DNA of 64,000 bases from Xestospongia bergquistia (taxonomy: Eukaryota; Porifera; Demospongiae; Haplosclerida; Petrosiidae): contig OZ014414.1 in NCBI GenBank assembly GCA_963965975.1, positions 4,997,501 through 5,061,500 of the forward strand. The letters run 5' to 3'. The position numbers were made by a program, and so were the translations under genes. The number at the start of each line of letters is the position of its first letter. The stretch's first letter is position 1. Positions 45,893 to 57,330 of this stretch are shown here, piece after piece. The notes under the pieces are model-generated. The model was not told the DNA's origin. It did no database searches and was given only the letters and a program-made list of their open reading frames with translations.

Positions 45893-46325
45893 TCAGAGTC
45901 TTTCCTTAGCTAAATTTTTGTCTATAATGACATACTGTCCATTCTCCAGATGATATGTTTGGTATAGCTTCTCTACTTCTTCAGAGTTCACTATATCCTC
46001 CTGGATCTTTTTATTTTTTAGCGATTCCTCTTTTGATGTACCTGAGCATTTACCCAATCCCCCACTGCCATAAAACTATGTAGTGAAGGTAATATATGCA
46101 AAATATTGTGTCTTTACTTATAATGTATCTATCTCTACGTGTTATATTATTTATTATTTATAATATGAATAGCTTTATGGATTTAAAAACTTACCTTAGT
46201 GCTCATTACTTTTATTCATATCATCTCATTTAGTAGATTCCAATTTTTGACTGCTAAGTCAGCAGTGGGGGAGAGGTGTCTCATCTTACACGCCTCGTGC
46301 TTCGTTATGGCATTCTTTCTTCCTA
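45893..46325 (-). pseudogene. Two-exon gene fragment of unknown function
   Basis: The exon at 46195-46325 (acceptor TATAG, donor GTAAGT) reads 'RKNAITKHEACKMRHLSPTA' and 'DLAVKNWNLLNEM'. It joins in phase 0 to the exon at 45893-46075, reading 'CSGTSKEESLKNKKIQED', 'NSEEVEKLYQTYHLENG' and 'QYVIIDKNLAKERL', then TGA. The second exon is 60 codons of clean, helix-prone sequence. One TGA (46216-46218) interrupts the first, so either the gene is dead or the exon boundary differs. The first exon's phase requires an upstream exon. No family recognised. Confidence 0.4.
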
Positions 46326-46597
46326 CTATAAACATGTATAATGTGTACTGATAATATATACTATAGAATGCAACAGATGTTTTATTGTTATAATATCATA
46401 CTATAATAATATCTACCCATAATGATATTTAATGTGCATAGCATATAAATCTGAGAATACTTATCAGGCATACAGTCTTTTAAGTTACATAGTTTCATTT
46501 GGTTAAGGACTCTAATCATTCTAAAGTAAAAGTATAGCAATAATTCCATGTGAAAGCAATGCATGTTAAAAGTAATTTGTGAAAGTCTAAGTAACTG

Positions 46598-47301
46598 TTA
46601 AACCCAACAAGTAACTAAGAAAATGAGTTTTCTGCGTGCATTTAACCCAACAGATGGCAATATTTGTATTCTAAATTCTACTATACTACATTTGCAGTGA
46701 CCCTGACTTGTGTGAGTCAAGTTAGGCTGACTCCTCGTATTTAGAATATTCGTTATATTACAACAATGAACCGCATGGCGACTGCTTGAAAGATAACACA
46801 AGAATTTGCTAGAAGATAATGTACATATGTTGAGGCAAATATGTATTTTATATATACACTGTATCAGAATTGCCAATTTCACAGTACGTTGTTCACAGAG
46901 CATGATGACGGCATAAATTGTTTCTAAATCATATATAAATGTTACATAACCTACACATATTCACCTTGGTTAGCTGTGACACCAGCAGCTGCTATATTAA
47001 CACTGTTTGCTTTAGATACGTATATTTTGCTGGTTATAGATTCCCACCCCCTAAGAGGTTTGACGATTTTTCCGTCAGTAACCAGTAGGCCTATAAATAA
47101 ATATATTTATACAAAGAATAATATTCTTAAAATGCACTCCCTAATCATTCTTCTTTTCATGTAATATGCAGCAATATTATCTGGTCACCTGAAAATTGCT
47201 TTATTGCAAAGGAGTCACCCAATTTCTGTTGTGTGAATTGTCCAGTTCTCTTTTGTCTACTCTTGTTTGGTCTATTAACATGAATGCAATCACCAATTGC
47301 T
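46598..47301 (-). CDS. Three-exon gene fragment of unknown function
   Basis: Exons 47189-47301, 46965-47090 and 46598-46923, joined by GT-AG introns. Phases agree at both junctions (1 and 1), and the last exon ends at a stop with correct length. Exon 1 reads 'GDCIHVNRPNKSRQKRTGQF' and 'QQKLGDSFAIKQFSG'. Exon 2 reads 'LLVTDGKIVKPLRGWESITS' and 'KANSVNIAAAGVTANQ'. Exon 3 starts 'TIYAVIMLCEQRTVKLAILI'. The tail after that (from about 46845) contains a repeat also found at 26.43 kb, so the original 3' end may have been replaced. The first exon starts in phase 2, so at least one 5' exon is missing. No known domain; soluble, basic N-terminal part. Confidence 0.5.
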
Positions 47302-47559
47302 CTAATAATTAAATAAGTTAATATCAATTAAATAAATACGTCACTTTGGATCAGTTAGCAGTTATACAGATATCATATTTTGGCACTGTTTTCACTTATA
47401 ATACCTTAAATCAAAACTTCACTTATACTTGCAGCATAAAAAGGGAAATGATAATGTTGGTAGTTTAGTTCCTTAAGGTTGAATTTGTTGCAATCCAGTA
47501 TGGAGCCAGGTTTTGGTTCATAGGCACAAGTACACACTAAAGAAATGTGGAAATGGTGG

Positions 47560-48240
47560 ACAGTCTTATTGGAGATGCATCAATGGAAGGTGTTATTGTA
47601 GCCTCTCGTATGTCTTTTTGCTGATAATAGATAGAGTGGCTCCTGTGTCAACTTCCATCTGTAAGTCGGCATTATTTATCTTCACTTTCACTGTAAGTGG
47701 GTGGTTTTTGCCTGTAGTGAGAGCATGCAAGGGATACTCCACTTCATCTGGTTCAGCAACAATGTTTGTACCATGTGGAGTCGCCGTACATTTACCTTGT
47801 TGACTCCCTGTCTTCTTACGACAAACTTTAGATATGTGTCCTTTCTTGTGACAAAAGTGACATTCTGAGTCTTTAAATCGGCACTCCTTGGGCTCATGCT
47901 TTCTGCCACAATGAAAACACGGTAAAATCTGTGAAAGTGTGTCTTGTCTCTTGGGTCTCTGCGATTGCCAAAGCTTGCAGACTTGGTATATCTTTGTAGC
48001 ACCTTGAAGTTCTTTCACCTGGCTGTCTGCTGATTGTAGTGCTAGAAGGATTTTCATGGCACTCTTGTATGTGAGATCTTCCTCACCAAGTAGACGAAGC
48101 TGTCAGCATTCATTGCCTATTTCGCAAACAATACGATCACGGAGCATTGGTTTAAGCATATCTCCAAAATTACAAAACTCAGCCAGCTTTTTCAGCTCAG
48201 CTACGTATGAAAAAATTAAGTATTGAGAAACAATGATGCT
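47560..48240 (-). pseudogene. Ty3/gypsy Gag-protease fragment
   Basis: Minus strand from about 48215: the capsid end 'ELKKLAEFCNFGDMLKPMLR' and 'DRIVCEIGNEC', a TGA at 48100-48102, then an open 154-codon stretch (47593-48057). That stretch has two zinc knuckles (CFHCGRKHEPKEC and CHFCHKKGHISKVC) and the aspartic protease start with the catalytic DTGA in 'MEVDTGATLSIISKKTY'. The rest of protease, RT and RNase H are missing. It lies downstream (minus strand) of the LTR and primer site at 49.65 kb, consistent with the same element. A piggyBac scrap at 48.45 kb lies between. Confidence 0.88.
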
Positions 48241-48452
48241 AAAAAAATTGAAAAGAAAAAAAATTAAAAATAAAATAAAAAAGTAATAATTGGTCAATTT
48301 GTCTACTACTGTCATTTTCCATTTGAATGCATGCATGTAAGAATGAAGGGGTTGGTTCATGTCTGGGATTGTCACAAGCACAAGAATCAATCATTTATTG
48401 GAAACATTAACACTTTAGCTTATTTTTGTGACTATTCTAGAGGGTTATTAAA

Positions 48453-48532
48453 GATGGGTACAACCAGAGCTTGGGTAGAGTGGACAAAGCAGACCAATAT
48501 GGTGATTATTATTTATTTGCAAATATGTATTG
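48453..48532 (+). pseudogene. piggyBac transposase scrap (third Asp region)
   Basis: A short plus-strand stretch 'YNQSLGRVDKADQYGDYYLF' matches the 'NQSMGGVDxADQY' motif around the third catalytic Asp of piggyBac, then stops. Nothing else of the element is visible. Confidence 0.6.
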
Positions 48533-48570
48533 ATATTGCTTTAATACTATTACTTATTTGTACATGATAT

Positions 48571-49648
48571 ACGAGTTGTCGATGGCAACCTCAAACAACC
48601 ATAATATTATAATTTATAATTAATTAGTTCATAGCATCGTTCAGTAAATATATGATATCATGTCTTTCTGCTTTTGTATAGTCATTACATACAAGGTATC
48701 ATCATCATGTTGTCCCTCGTTCAATGTAATGTTGTTCCTGAAATCTTTCCTCTACACATATAAGGTGTCTTCTAACCACCCCTTCAGCTAACCTATTACA
48801 AAGAGCTACTGCAATGTTTCGTCTGTATCAGTTTATCAATATTACAAATTACTTTTTGCTTACTATGCTGAGATTAAGTACTTTAGTATCTCAGACATGC
48901 TGACAACAAGAAAATCAAAACTTCCTATTATGAAATATTAAATTCCAGAATTTGAAGTATTCATATTCCTTTTGTATTACAAAGGTGTCACAAGTTCTAT
49001 AAGGAGAAGTACTTCAAATTTGCTCATACACATTGAAAATCCTAATTATATAAGCAATGATCATTCCTATTACAACATGTACATATCACTACTTTATCAA
49101 ACAATTGTATGCATTTCAATTTTTGATTGATGACTTCATCTTACTATCATTTATCTGAAACTTTTTAAAACAGATATATATTGCAAATTTGCATAGAAAG
49201 ATATTAATCAGTGTGCTAGATCAGATTCAACTTAGCAATATTTAAGTCAGGAATTGGTTCCATGAGGTGAACGATACTACCTCAACAAGGACTTATATTT
49301 GTCTTTTAGTGAATATGTTTCTTTTATGCCTTCTTAGCACTGCTAAAACAGGCTACAAAGCACTTGTTGATATGACTGTATTAATATTTATAACAATAAA
49401 ATGTGAGGGATGACTCAAGAACTTTCACTTTTAGGAATTTTTAAAAAAAAATTTTTAATGGGTACATGTTTGAGAGAGAATCATAACACGGTTTCGACAG
49501 AAATCTACCACCGGTAGCAGTTGCCATGTTGGTTTTTATTGGTTATTGTGACATTATATTGTGGATGAGTCATCTTTTTGGGGTTGTTACATCACTTGAC
49601 AACTCCTGAAAATAAGCATGGAAAGTTGAATGTTTGTTCAATGATTGA
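48571..49648. other. No gene seen
   Basis: AT-rich. On the minus strand it would be the 5' untranslated and early gag region of the gypsy element, but no Gag homology could be read before 48215. Confidence 0.4.
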
Positions 49649-49666
49649 ATCCCACTGCTGCCACCA
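49649..49666 (-). promoter_or_regulatory. Gypsy primer-binding site, tRNA-Leu type
   Basis: On the minus strand TGGTGGCAGCAGTGGGAT follows the LTR terminus (...CCTTCACA) after two bases. Its complement ends in CCA and agrees, with one mismatch, with the 3' end of animal tRNA-Leu (AATCCCACCGCTGCCA-CCA). Ty3/gypsy elements prime from a tRNA 3' end at this position. Confidence 0.7.
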
Positions 49667-49668
49667 AA

Positions 49669-50427
49669 TGTGAAGGATTAAATAGAAGAGGTCTGGTGCT
49701 ACACAAGCACAACTAGTCACCAAGTTGACAGGGTAATTTTAATATTACAAAAAGACTATTTTATTACAATAAGAACAGAGTTTAAATAGTACACAGGACA
49801 TAGAACAAGTGCAAATGAAAAAGTAACACTAGTGAAAACTAGCGCTAAGAAATATATATCAACACACTTAACATAAATTACAAGAACAATAGAGGTGCAA
49901 GTAACATCTATTAACAACAATTGCTAATCAATGACACAATAGAGGTGTCAGTAACAGTCATTAACAATAATCCAAATAAATGATAATTACAGAATGGCTA
50001 AGACCACAAAGTGGTTGAATGCTATTCTACATCTAGTTTCTTCCACATTAGGGATGTGGAACATTCTCCTCAATTTACGCCTCTCCGCATGAGGGAGCGT
50101 GGAGGTGAAAGATTTTTTCAGGAGAGCCGAGGTGCTCTCCTGGCGTGGCTAATATAAAGTTAGGAAACTAGGCCAAACACCATTGATATGTGAGACTGAG
50201 CCTTCTGAAATATAACTCAAATAATATACTAAACACTTATCACACACAATAATAACTAACACATCAATGAGTCCATCACAGGCAAAGCATAACAGAGCTT
50301 CTTCCTGTGAATTGCAGCTTAGCATAATAGAGCATTTTTGGAGCATAGTCTCCCAAACCCTACACTATGACCAGTACTGGGTGTAGATTCAATAGGAACG
50401 AAGTCATCCAACCTCTGAGGCCTTCTA
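49669..50427 (-). mobile_element. LTR of a Ty3/gypsy element (5' LTR, inner end at 49669)
   Basis: Bounded inside by the terminal CA (TG at 49669-49670 on the plus strand) next to the primer site. Homologous to 57541-58013. Relative to that copy it has about 210 extra bases at roughly 49999-50207 that include a GC-richer hairpin-like stretch (GAGAGCCGAGGTGCTCTC). The outer terminus could not be fixed because the following sequence is piggyBac. Confidence 0.7.
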
Positions 50428-51621
50428 TATAAGGGCAATCACAACCTGGGCAAGCATAGGGAGATCAGGATTTACAGAAAACAAATACTTTTTTCGCATC
50501 TCGCTTCCAGTATAGGGAAAAATATTTAGAATATATCCCATTCTACTGTCAGCAAGAACAAATGCCTTCGGGCCGTATTTGGTCGGTTTCAGTGGACAGT
50601 ATTGTTTAAATGAAACCACACCCTTGAACCCAACCATACTTTCATCCACTGAAACGTCACACCCAGGATAGAAAACTCTCTGGAAAATCACAAGTAGCAA
50701 TTCGAGGAGAGGTCTAACCTTGTCAAGTCTTTGTGTTAAAGTTTTGGTTCAGGAAAGTGGAGCATCAAAAAGACTTCTTCAAATCAGTTCCTTGGGGAGA
50801 CATCGTGGAAGAAAGGAATGTAACTTTCCCACGACATCTTCCAATATGCTTCCATGTCCCAGCAGTGGAGGACGCCCATATTTATAATAACAGCCAGGAC
50901 CCCCTTCATCTCGTTAGCAGTCACTTTCCTCCATTTCCTCCATCGACTCTTGGGTGTCAACTTCCCTGCCCTATCCTTCTCAGCAATTGTCCTCTCTGCA
51001 AAAGTGTTTGTTCCACATTTGGACAATTGTGTCATCAAAGAAGAGGCTGAAGAAGTCAGGTGGAGTTGAAGTGGTTGTCAATGTCATTCTTGGTCCTGGC
51101 TGTTGGAGAAACAGTAGTGGTGTTGGTGGTGTGTCCATTGATATGTCATTGATGGGCGTCCGGGTGTTGTCAATGTTCTTGGTGTTCCACTGCCGGCATA
51201 CAACTCCACCTCCCCTTGTACGACCCCTACCACATGTTGCATAACTTGTTCTACGAGTCCCATGACCCTGATCATGATCTATACGGTAATAATGAGAATT
51301 ACCTATTCAGTTAGTATTTAGTAAGTATTATTTTCAGTATTTATATAGTTAGTTTTCTGCTTACCTCCAACTAAAATTGGAGATCTACTACGTTCATCAT
51401 CACTACTTGTAATAGCAATAGTAAATTACAGCGCAAGAGAAACCATTATAAAATGTAGGTCGGGGTCATGGACTGGCATACTATCATCACCACTTTCCTC
51501 ATCACTATCTACTGTTATAGAATTTTTTTAGAATTTTTTATGTGTTTATAAGAATGATTGTTAACTTACCTTCATCAAATACTTCTGAAATATCAGAGAA
51601 ATCATCATTGCTATCATCCAT
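50425..51621 (-). pseudogene. Second piggyBac transposase, truncated
   Basis: The minus strand begins MDDSNDDFSDISEVFDE at 51621 with a GTAAGT donor after it. A Gly/Arg and Pro-rich region follows (51084-51300), then 50784-51038 ('KCGTNTFAERTIAEKD', 'GKLTPKSRWRKWRKVT', 'VLAVIINMGVLHC') and 50425-50700 ('VFYPGCDVSVDESMVGFKG' with the first catalytic Asp, 'YCPLKPTKYGPKAFVLAD'). It ends before the second Asp, at the LTR. It is 60-70% similar by eye to the complete element, with frame changes between blocks. Divergent and dead. Confidence 0.85.
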
Positions 51622-51829
51622 AATTTCCACTACACATAACTTTTTCTCCATTTTACAAAGTTGTTTTTTGAATATTGTTGCTATTGGAAACGAACCGTAT
51701 ATTCTAACTTACCGTCCAACTTCCTGTGGGCTGTGTTAGTAAAATTAAAGTTCCATAATCCTACTAAGATGTGAGCTAAGTTGTGAGGATATTAAGCTTC
51801 ATACTAGCTAGAAGAGAGGGAGGTAAGTG

Positions 51830-51900
51830 CATAGACGCATATATACGTCTTTGGCGCTACTGGGCAATGCAATGATCGACGCATAAATGCGTCTATGCAT
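51830..51900. repeat. Terminal palindromes of the second piggyBac
   Basis: GACGCATATATACGTC, TTGGCGC and GACGCATAAATGCGTC lie upstream of the second transposase on its 5' side. They correspond to the subterminal palindromes at 30420-30482 of the complete element. The exact CCC terminus and TTAA are not identifiable. Confidence 0.55.
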
Positions 51901-52028
51901 ATCCAATTATTTAGAATGATATCTAATGTAGGATTTTTTGCAATTATGGAGTTAATTAACAGCAATAATTATTATTACAATTTTCATTGTAATGGAGGGT
52001 GTGTCCATACTGAGACAGCATGTTTCAG

Positions 52029-52412
52029 TCACTGAATTGGCAATAAACCTTTCACCTTATTTGCAAACTGCAGTAAACCTTTTGCCTTATTAGAAAAATC
52101 CAATAAACCTTTTGCATTATGCACCAAATGAAAGAAACCTTTCACCTTATGCGCAAAATGCAATAAACCTTTTGCCTTATGTGCAAAATGCAGTAAACCC
52201 TTTTGTCTTATGAGCAAATATCAATATGTTTAAACATCATTCAAATAATAAGAGAAATTAGAGAAGATTTCACAAACATTTTAGTCACTGAATTTGCAAT
52301 AAACCTATTGTCTTATGTCCAAAATGTGAACTTTTCACCTTATGTGTAAAATCCAATAAACCTTTTGCCTCATGCGCAAAATTAAATAAACCTTTTTCTT
52401 CATGGGCAAATT
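52029..52412 (-). repeat. 30-bp tandem repeat encoding a 10-residue repeat
   Basis: About six copies of CAATAAACCTTTTGCCTTATGCGCAAAATG-type 30-mers run from 52041 to 52217, with three or four more at 52300-52410. Because 30 is a multiple of three the minus strand stays open for 62 codons (52029-52217) as repeats of the type AKGLLHFAHK, basic and amphipathic. Both blocks are followed by 'aataataagagaa' and 'ttagagaagatttcacaaac', so block plus flank was itself duplicated. It resembles no TE end in the window. Coding status is unproved. Confidence 0.75.
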
Positions 52413-52495
52413 GTAAATGTTGTTCAAATAATAAGAGAAGTTAGAGAAGATTTTCACAAACATATTTCATGATGTTGGACACTCTTGCAAAGAAA

Positions 52496-52864
52496 CTACC
52501 TGCATGATGCTAGGCTCTCAGGTTCTGGCACAGAATCAGAACTACCTACACATGAATTCAAGTAGTTACAGTTAGACCACAAGTTCTTACTTGTGATTTC
52601 TTTGATGTTGGAAAACGCAGTCACGGCCGAGGTTGTTTGACCTGTTATGCAATAGTACTGTTCAGATGTTAATTTTGAATGTGACACGTGTTCAGTTAGG
52701 AAGGATGGAGCAACAGCTACTGTGTCCAATCTTCCTGACGACGTCATGGAACAAGTGAGTGTTGTTATGTTGGGAAAGAACGGTATTCCCAGTCGGTTTG
52801 TGAGGAAGTGCACCAGGTCACAGTAGTTGGTTAATGGCGACCCATGGCTAGTTGAAATGCTCAC
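52496..52864 (-). CDS. Ser/Thr-rich 122-codon ORF, unknown
   Basis: Met at 52864. The sequence is protein-like ('LTNYCDLVHFLTNRLGIPFF', 'TSSGRLDTVAVAPSFLTEHV', 'LTSEQYYCITGQTTSAV') and ends with a CAG-GTAGTT donor-like site at about 52500. No signal peptide or domain recognised. It may be a first exon with the rest lost in the repeat region downstream. Flanks show no transposon signature. Confidence 0.35.
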   Translation of the reverse strand: MSISTSHGSPLTNYCDLVHFLTNRLGIPFFPNITTLTCSMTSSGRLDTVAVAPSFLTEHVSHSKLTSEQYYCITGQTTSAVTAFSNIKEITSKNLWSNCNYLNSCVGSSDSVPEPESLASCR

Positions 52865-54200
52865 TCAGACTTTATTTAAAAACATTTAAAATAACGTTGC
52901 ATCATCCCCATCAAGAACCATAACTGCTGGTCCATGTGTAACTGTATTATGTACAACTTTAAAAATGTATCTAGTTTCTTTTTTTCTAAAATTTAGGAGG
53001 TCTTTTTTTCCCACTACCTACTTCTCCTTTAATGTAAGTTCCTTCCCTCTTCTTTTCCTTCCTCCTTTCCCTATATTTTTTGTTAGTTTCTTTCTATAAG
53101 TTCATTAATCATAATAACAACATCTCATAATATGCTTACTTTAAAAAATTTCCGATAATGTTTCGGACAAAGAGTGCGTTTAGTTCATGCTTTGCACGTT
53201 TTCACAGGACACTTGGACTTACCCATTGGTGATATTTCTGTACCGGTTCCTGTGTGTATACAACATAGTTTGATTGATAGTTTCATTTGACTAACTTTTA
53301 TTAAGGGCCAACAAAACCTACAAAACTTCATGTACAGTTACATAAAATGATAACGACATAAGTTAACTTTTGTTAATGTACTCACACTGTTATCGCGTGC
53401 TGTCTCTCGGCACCCCCTGCCTATGCACGGAGGTTGACCACACTGGAAGTACTATGATATAGAGTGAATTAATCCCCAGTATTGACAGTTTAGGTTCTTA
53501 CTTCTTCACTGCTACTGACTTGGTTTCATCATCTTCTTCCTCTTGTACAGGCTTTAATGTTACTTATGTTAAGCATTTCAATACATATATTCTTATGTCT
53601 TCAATGTCAGTCTATGTTATCAATGTCAGTCAATGTTATATTAAGTTTTAATGTAATAAGATGGATCGTTATAAAAATTGCTGTCTTACCTCCTCTCTAC
53701 TAGTTTCAGGTATTGTAGTCTGTTGTATAGATTAACAGTGTTAAAGGTAGCTGCATTTCCTACCAAGGACTATGTTTTCATTCACTTTTTCTTCCGTTAC
53801 AATCAAAAATTTGAAAGGTGTGAAGTTTGGAGGGAATTTCCTGTTATGAATGCAATTATCATCTCCCTTTATTGTTAATCTCACATGATCACTGACAGGA
53901 GGTCTTGGTACTACTACATTAAGACAAAAAGTAAACAACTTTCAACTGTACTAGATGTTTGTTAAATGTTAAGATAATTAATGAAATATTATTATTTCTT
54001 TCAGCTGGAGGTATGAAATTAAGCGAGTCCCATATGCTCAACATGTACTAGTCCCTCCGTTAACTAATGACTATTGTGTAAATTTACTGTTTCAAATACT
54101 GTCCACATCATTTTTATCTGGGATAGTGTTTTGCTTTCCTGTTTTTGCCGCAATTTTTGGCACTATCAAGTTGGCCAGCCAGTGTTTTTCCAATTCCTGC
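52865..54200. other. Unassigned, transposon-like flank of the SET gene
   Basis: A 65-codon minus ORF (53741-53938, 'VVPRPPVSDHVRLTIKGDD') looks protein-like and may be an exon associated with the SET gene. The rest is AT-rich with no supported feature. Confidence 0.35.
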
Positions 54201-54214
54201 ATCACTTGTTTAAG

Positions 54215-55340
54215 TGTAATACTGACCTTTCTTGGCCCATTTTGCAGGGCCAGGCTCCATGACTTCTTCCAGTAGCTTCCTACGCATGGTCACATCCAAG
54301 ATTTTGTGGAGGTCTATTAGGTGGTTTGATAGTTTTATAAAGCTTTACCACTTGAACACCCAGGTACAGGACAAAAGTAAGCCCTCCTGTACTTCTAAAA
54401 CGTGGTTGATTTAGGTTTGGAATAAACTGCCTCACCTTGCATATTCTCTCAACATAGAGCCAAGGCCATTTGGGGTCTCGATAACAGTAATCCCAATGGA
54501 GTTCCTCATTCTATTGTATTGGTCTGGAAGAAAAAAAGCCAATTCTGTATTTCCCCCCAAAAAAGACTGGTGTAAATGGCTTAATGTTTGGGGTTGTTGA
54601 ATGGTTTATCTATATGCCAAATTGATTGTATCTTCTTGTTCCATCAAAATGCATTGTTTTGCTGTTAAATTTTGCTTTAACAGAAGCACAGATTTCCTCT
54701 TCCTGTTTGTACTTCAACTCACGCAATTTGTATTGTTGAGTTGAGTACACACCTGTTGTCTTGTACTCACAAATGAAGGAACCTTCGGGGATATCCTGAA
54801 GAGCAAAAACTCCCCTTCTTTTATCTAAGACAATTGTCATGAAAAGTGGGAATTTATCTATGCCTACATCCTTGCATATTCTAATTTCCAGTGGTGCCTC
54901 AAGGCCACAGTTTAGAGCATCTATTGCTATCTCCTTCAGTGTAACTACATGTCTATTATTATGACTAATACAGTGACAGAGTTATTTACTTGACATGTGA
55001 AAAACACCTTAAGAGATGGCTTTGAATTTTCGTCACTAGAAACTTGAGTAATAAAATCAAAGTTTATAGAAATTGACAAGAAGTTGCTTACATTCGTCTT
55101 TAGGCAATGATTATTGTTCACTATCTGCAAAATGGAACATAATGGCATAAACTCTAAGCACATCCATAACCTCATTATATCCCATCATTTACATTAACAT
55201 TAAGTGCAAATGTAACAAACCTGATCCTTCATTACTGTCCACTTCTACTCTTTCCTCAATTTCCATAAACGTGTCTTCATGATCACTTTCACTCCTCTCT
55301 AAATCATCACTTTTTCCTTCATTATCTTCTGGTCTAATGT
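54215..55340 (-). pseudogene. SET-domain gene remnant (KMT5A-like)
   Basis: Exon 55219-55337 is acidic (PEDNEGKSDDLERSESDHED). Exon 54436-54944 carries a SET domain: 'VFALQDIPEGSFICEY', then 'INHSTTPNIKPFTP' (the NHS cofactor motif), 'YRIGFFSSRPIQ' and 'NEELHWDYCYRD' (the catalytic EEL-x-x-DY motif). SET enzymes methylate lysines using S-adenosylmethionine. Two in-frame TAG codons, at 54610-54612 just before INHS and 54511-54513 before NEEL, break it. The frame is otherwise continuous over 170 codons. A further piece at 54215-54320 ('TMRRKLLEEVMEPGPAKWAK') resembles sequence I associate with repeated, transposon-borne proteins, so the SET gene may have travelled with an element. Only partial gene structure is established. 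Confidence 0.68.
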
Positions 55341-55639
55341 TTAGAGGTAAAACTACACTTCATATATCAAGATCTTACTTCATTTTTTAAAACAAATTTC
55401 CCAACATTGCTAAATTTAAAAAATATGGCTAAACCTAAAACCTGATATATAGAATCTCTGTGCTCTTGTCCTTTCTTTTGCAGGATGATCATGTAGTCAT
55501 GGGATCTCCGAGCAATCATTCATACTTGAAGGTACAGAAGGATTTGAAACTACACACATAAAAGTTGAATGAGTTTTCTGTTTGTGATGTAAACTCAAAG
55601 AACCTGATTTTAAGTCAATGTCACTTGTCATCACTTTGA

Positions 55640-57330
55640 GTACAGTCAGAATTAATGAAATAATTATTGTAACAAACAATTATTTGAATATTTGCACTAT
55701 TCATTTCAACACTACTAAAGTTTAATTGTAAACATCATACATGTATATACAACTAATTGTTACTTAGTACACTTATGTATAATACAATGAAACACTCACC
55801 ATCAATCAAAGACTTGACAATTTCTTTAATGAAGAAATGAACATGAATTTACGAAACTTACCAGAATAGCAGGTGCAAAAAGCATATATCAACTTGAATT
55901 AATTAATTAATTATAATTAATGTTGAAACTTGGATGTGGCTTGCCAATGTGCAGCAACACAACTTTGAACATGTCATTGATTCTGCTTCTCTTGTTCTCT
56001 GTGGAATTATTTTTGCTATTATCATTATTATTATCATGAAATGTTACAATTATTAGTTTATAATGTACAATTAACATTATGCAAAAAATCTAAGTATATT
56101 ATACTAAAATTAAATTAAAATTATATTAATGTAAAAAAATTTATATGTAAAGAAATTCTTAATGTTGTATGCAGTTCTCTTTGATATTATATATAATAGT
56201 CTGTGCTGGTACCCATATTAAAAGGAATTGAGATTGCTGCATGACTTATATATAATGTTTCAGCTTACTTTTTAATGGTAATGTTTACAGGCTTTGTGGC
56301 TGCTGATCTTGGGCTTTTTCCTGTGGAGAATCTAGAAGAACACTTGTCGCACACTATATTATATATACTTACCCCAAGATCATCAACATATTGCCTCTGC
56401 ACAAATTGAAAGGGCAGTTAGTCTGCCTAAACCTGTCCCTCCACCTCCTCCCATCATCAGAAGTCTATGAAAATGGAAATACATATGCAACAGTCCAAAA
56501 TTAATAGTTGTAATTGTGCATACTGATAGTTCATCCAAGTGCTGTGTGCACAACAATATCTGCGTTGAAGAAGAAATGAAACAAACATTTTCATCCCCCT
56601 CCTCCTTTGACCATTGTGGGGACAGTCTCCCACCAGACGTCACTGCAGTGTTTGCTGACATTGTAGGCATTACTTGTTGCAGGAATGCATGCAATGGACT
56701 GAAGACTTAACATTTTTTTATTATCTCGATTGTCAGCCATCAAGAAACGAACAAGAAACTTAGCAGGTGTAAAACATAAAATGCACAGTGAAGTAATTAT
56801 TTTTTATGTGTAACTTCCTTAGATATTCCAACTACTGAAATACACTCAAAAAAGAAGCAATTTTTAGCAAAAGGTGAAAGATCGATGGGGTGCTTTGACC
56901 TGACTGTGGTGGGCTGCCTTCGTGTCTGCACTGTGATATATGTTTTTATATTTACTACAGTAATACTAATAAACATTGAGAAGTTTTCCCTTACAGCCAA
57001 CAAGAACAAATGACTTGGCTGTGTCTTCTGATGTAAAAAGTTAACATTCTCATGATTGTGGAGTTCTAGCTTTAATGGCTTCTATTACGCGCACTAGGTT
57101 TCACACTGCTTGCTGAGTTTGAGCAAAACATTCCTGGCAGCGTGAATGAGAATACTCATCTCCATATTAGCTTGTGGTTATTCACTCCCACAGCTGCTGG
57201 ATGGGTGCACTGGCTCACACCTTGCAAGATGTGAGCAAGGTGATCGAAAAACATGCAGTGCTCTCTTCGAGGACGATTTATACAATTTGTTAAGCTGTCC
57301 TCTTTTGTTGTGTCTTGGCATACATTGACT
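55640..57330 (-). repeat. Outlying copy U7 of the repeated unit
   Basis: 57070-57285 is segment B's start, with only one copy of the 23-base block that is doubled elsewhere. 56383-56694 is segment D ('CFISSSTQILLCTQHLDELS'). 55700-55960 is the non-coding tail ('ctaaagtttaattgtaaaca', 'caaagacttgacaatttctt'). A is absent. The 57.27-57.33 kb end carries the 'cgatttatacaatttgttaa' block shared with U4. Frames are broken. It is 12 kb from the main cluster. Confidence 0.7.

Noticed and set aside
46735-46795. New MITE shared with 26430-26480
   Set aside because: Only about 50 bases match and no ends or target duplication are visible. Noted only as a short repeat.
52029-52412. CRISPR-like array of 30-mers
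   Set aside because: Units are directly adjacent with no spacers and are divergent. The context is eukaryotic.
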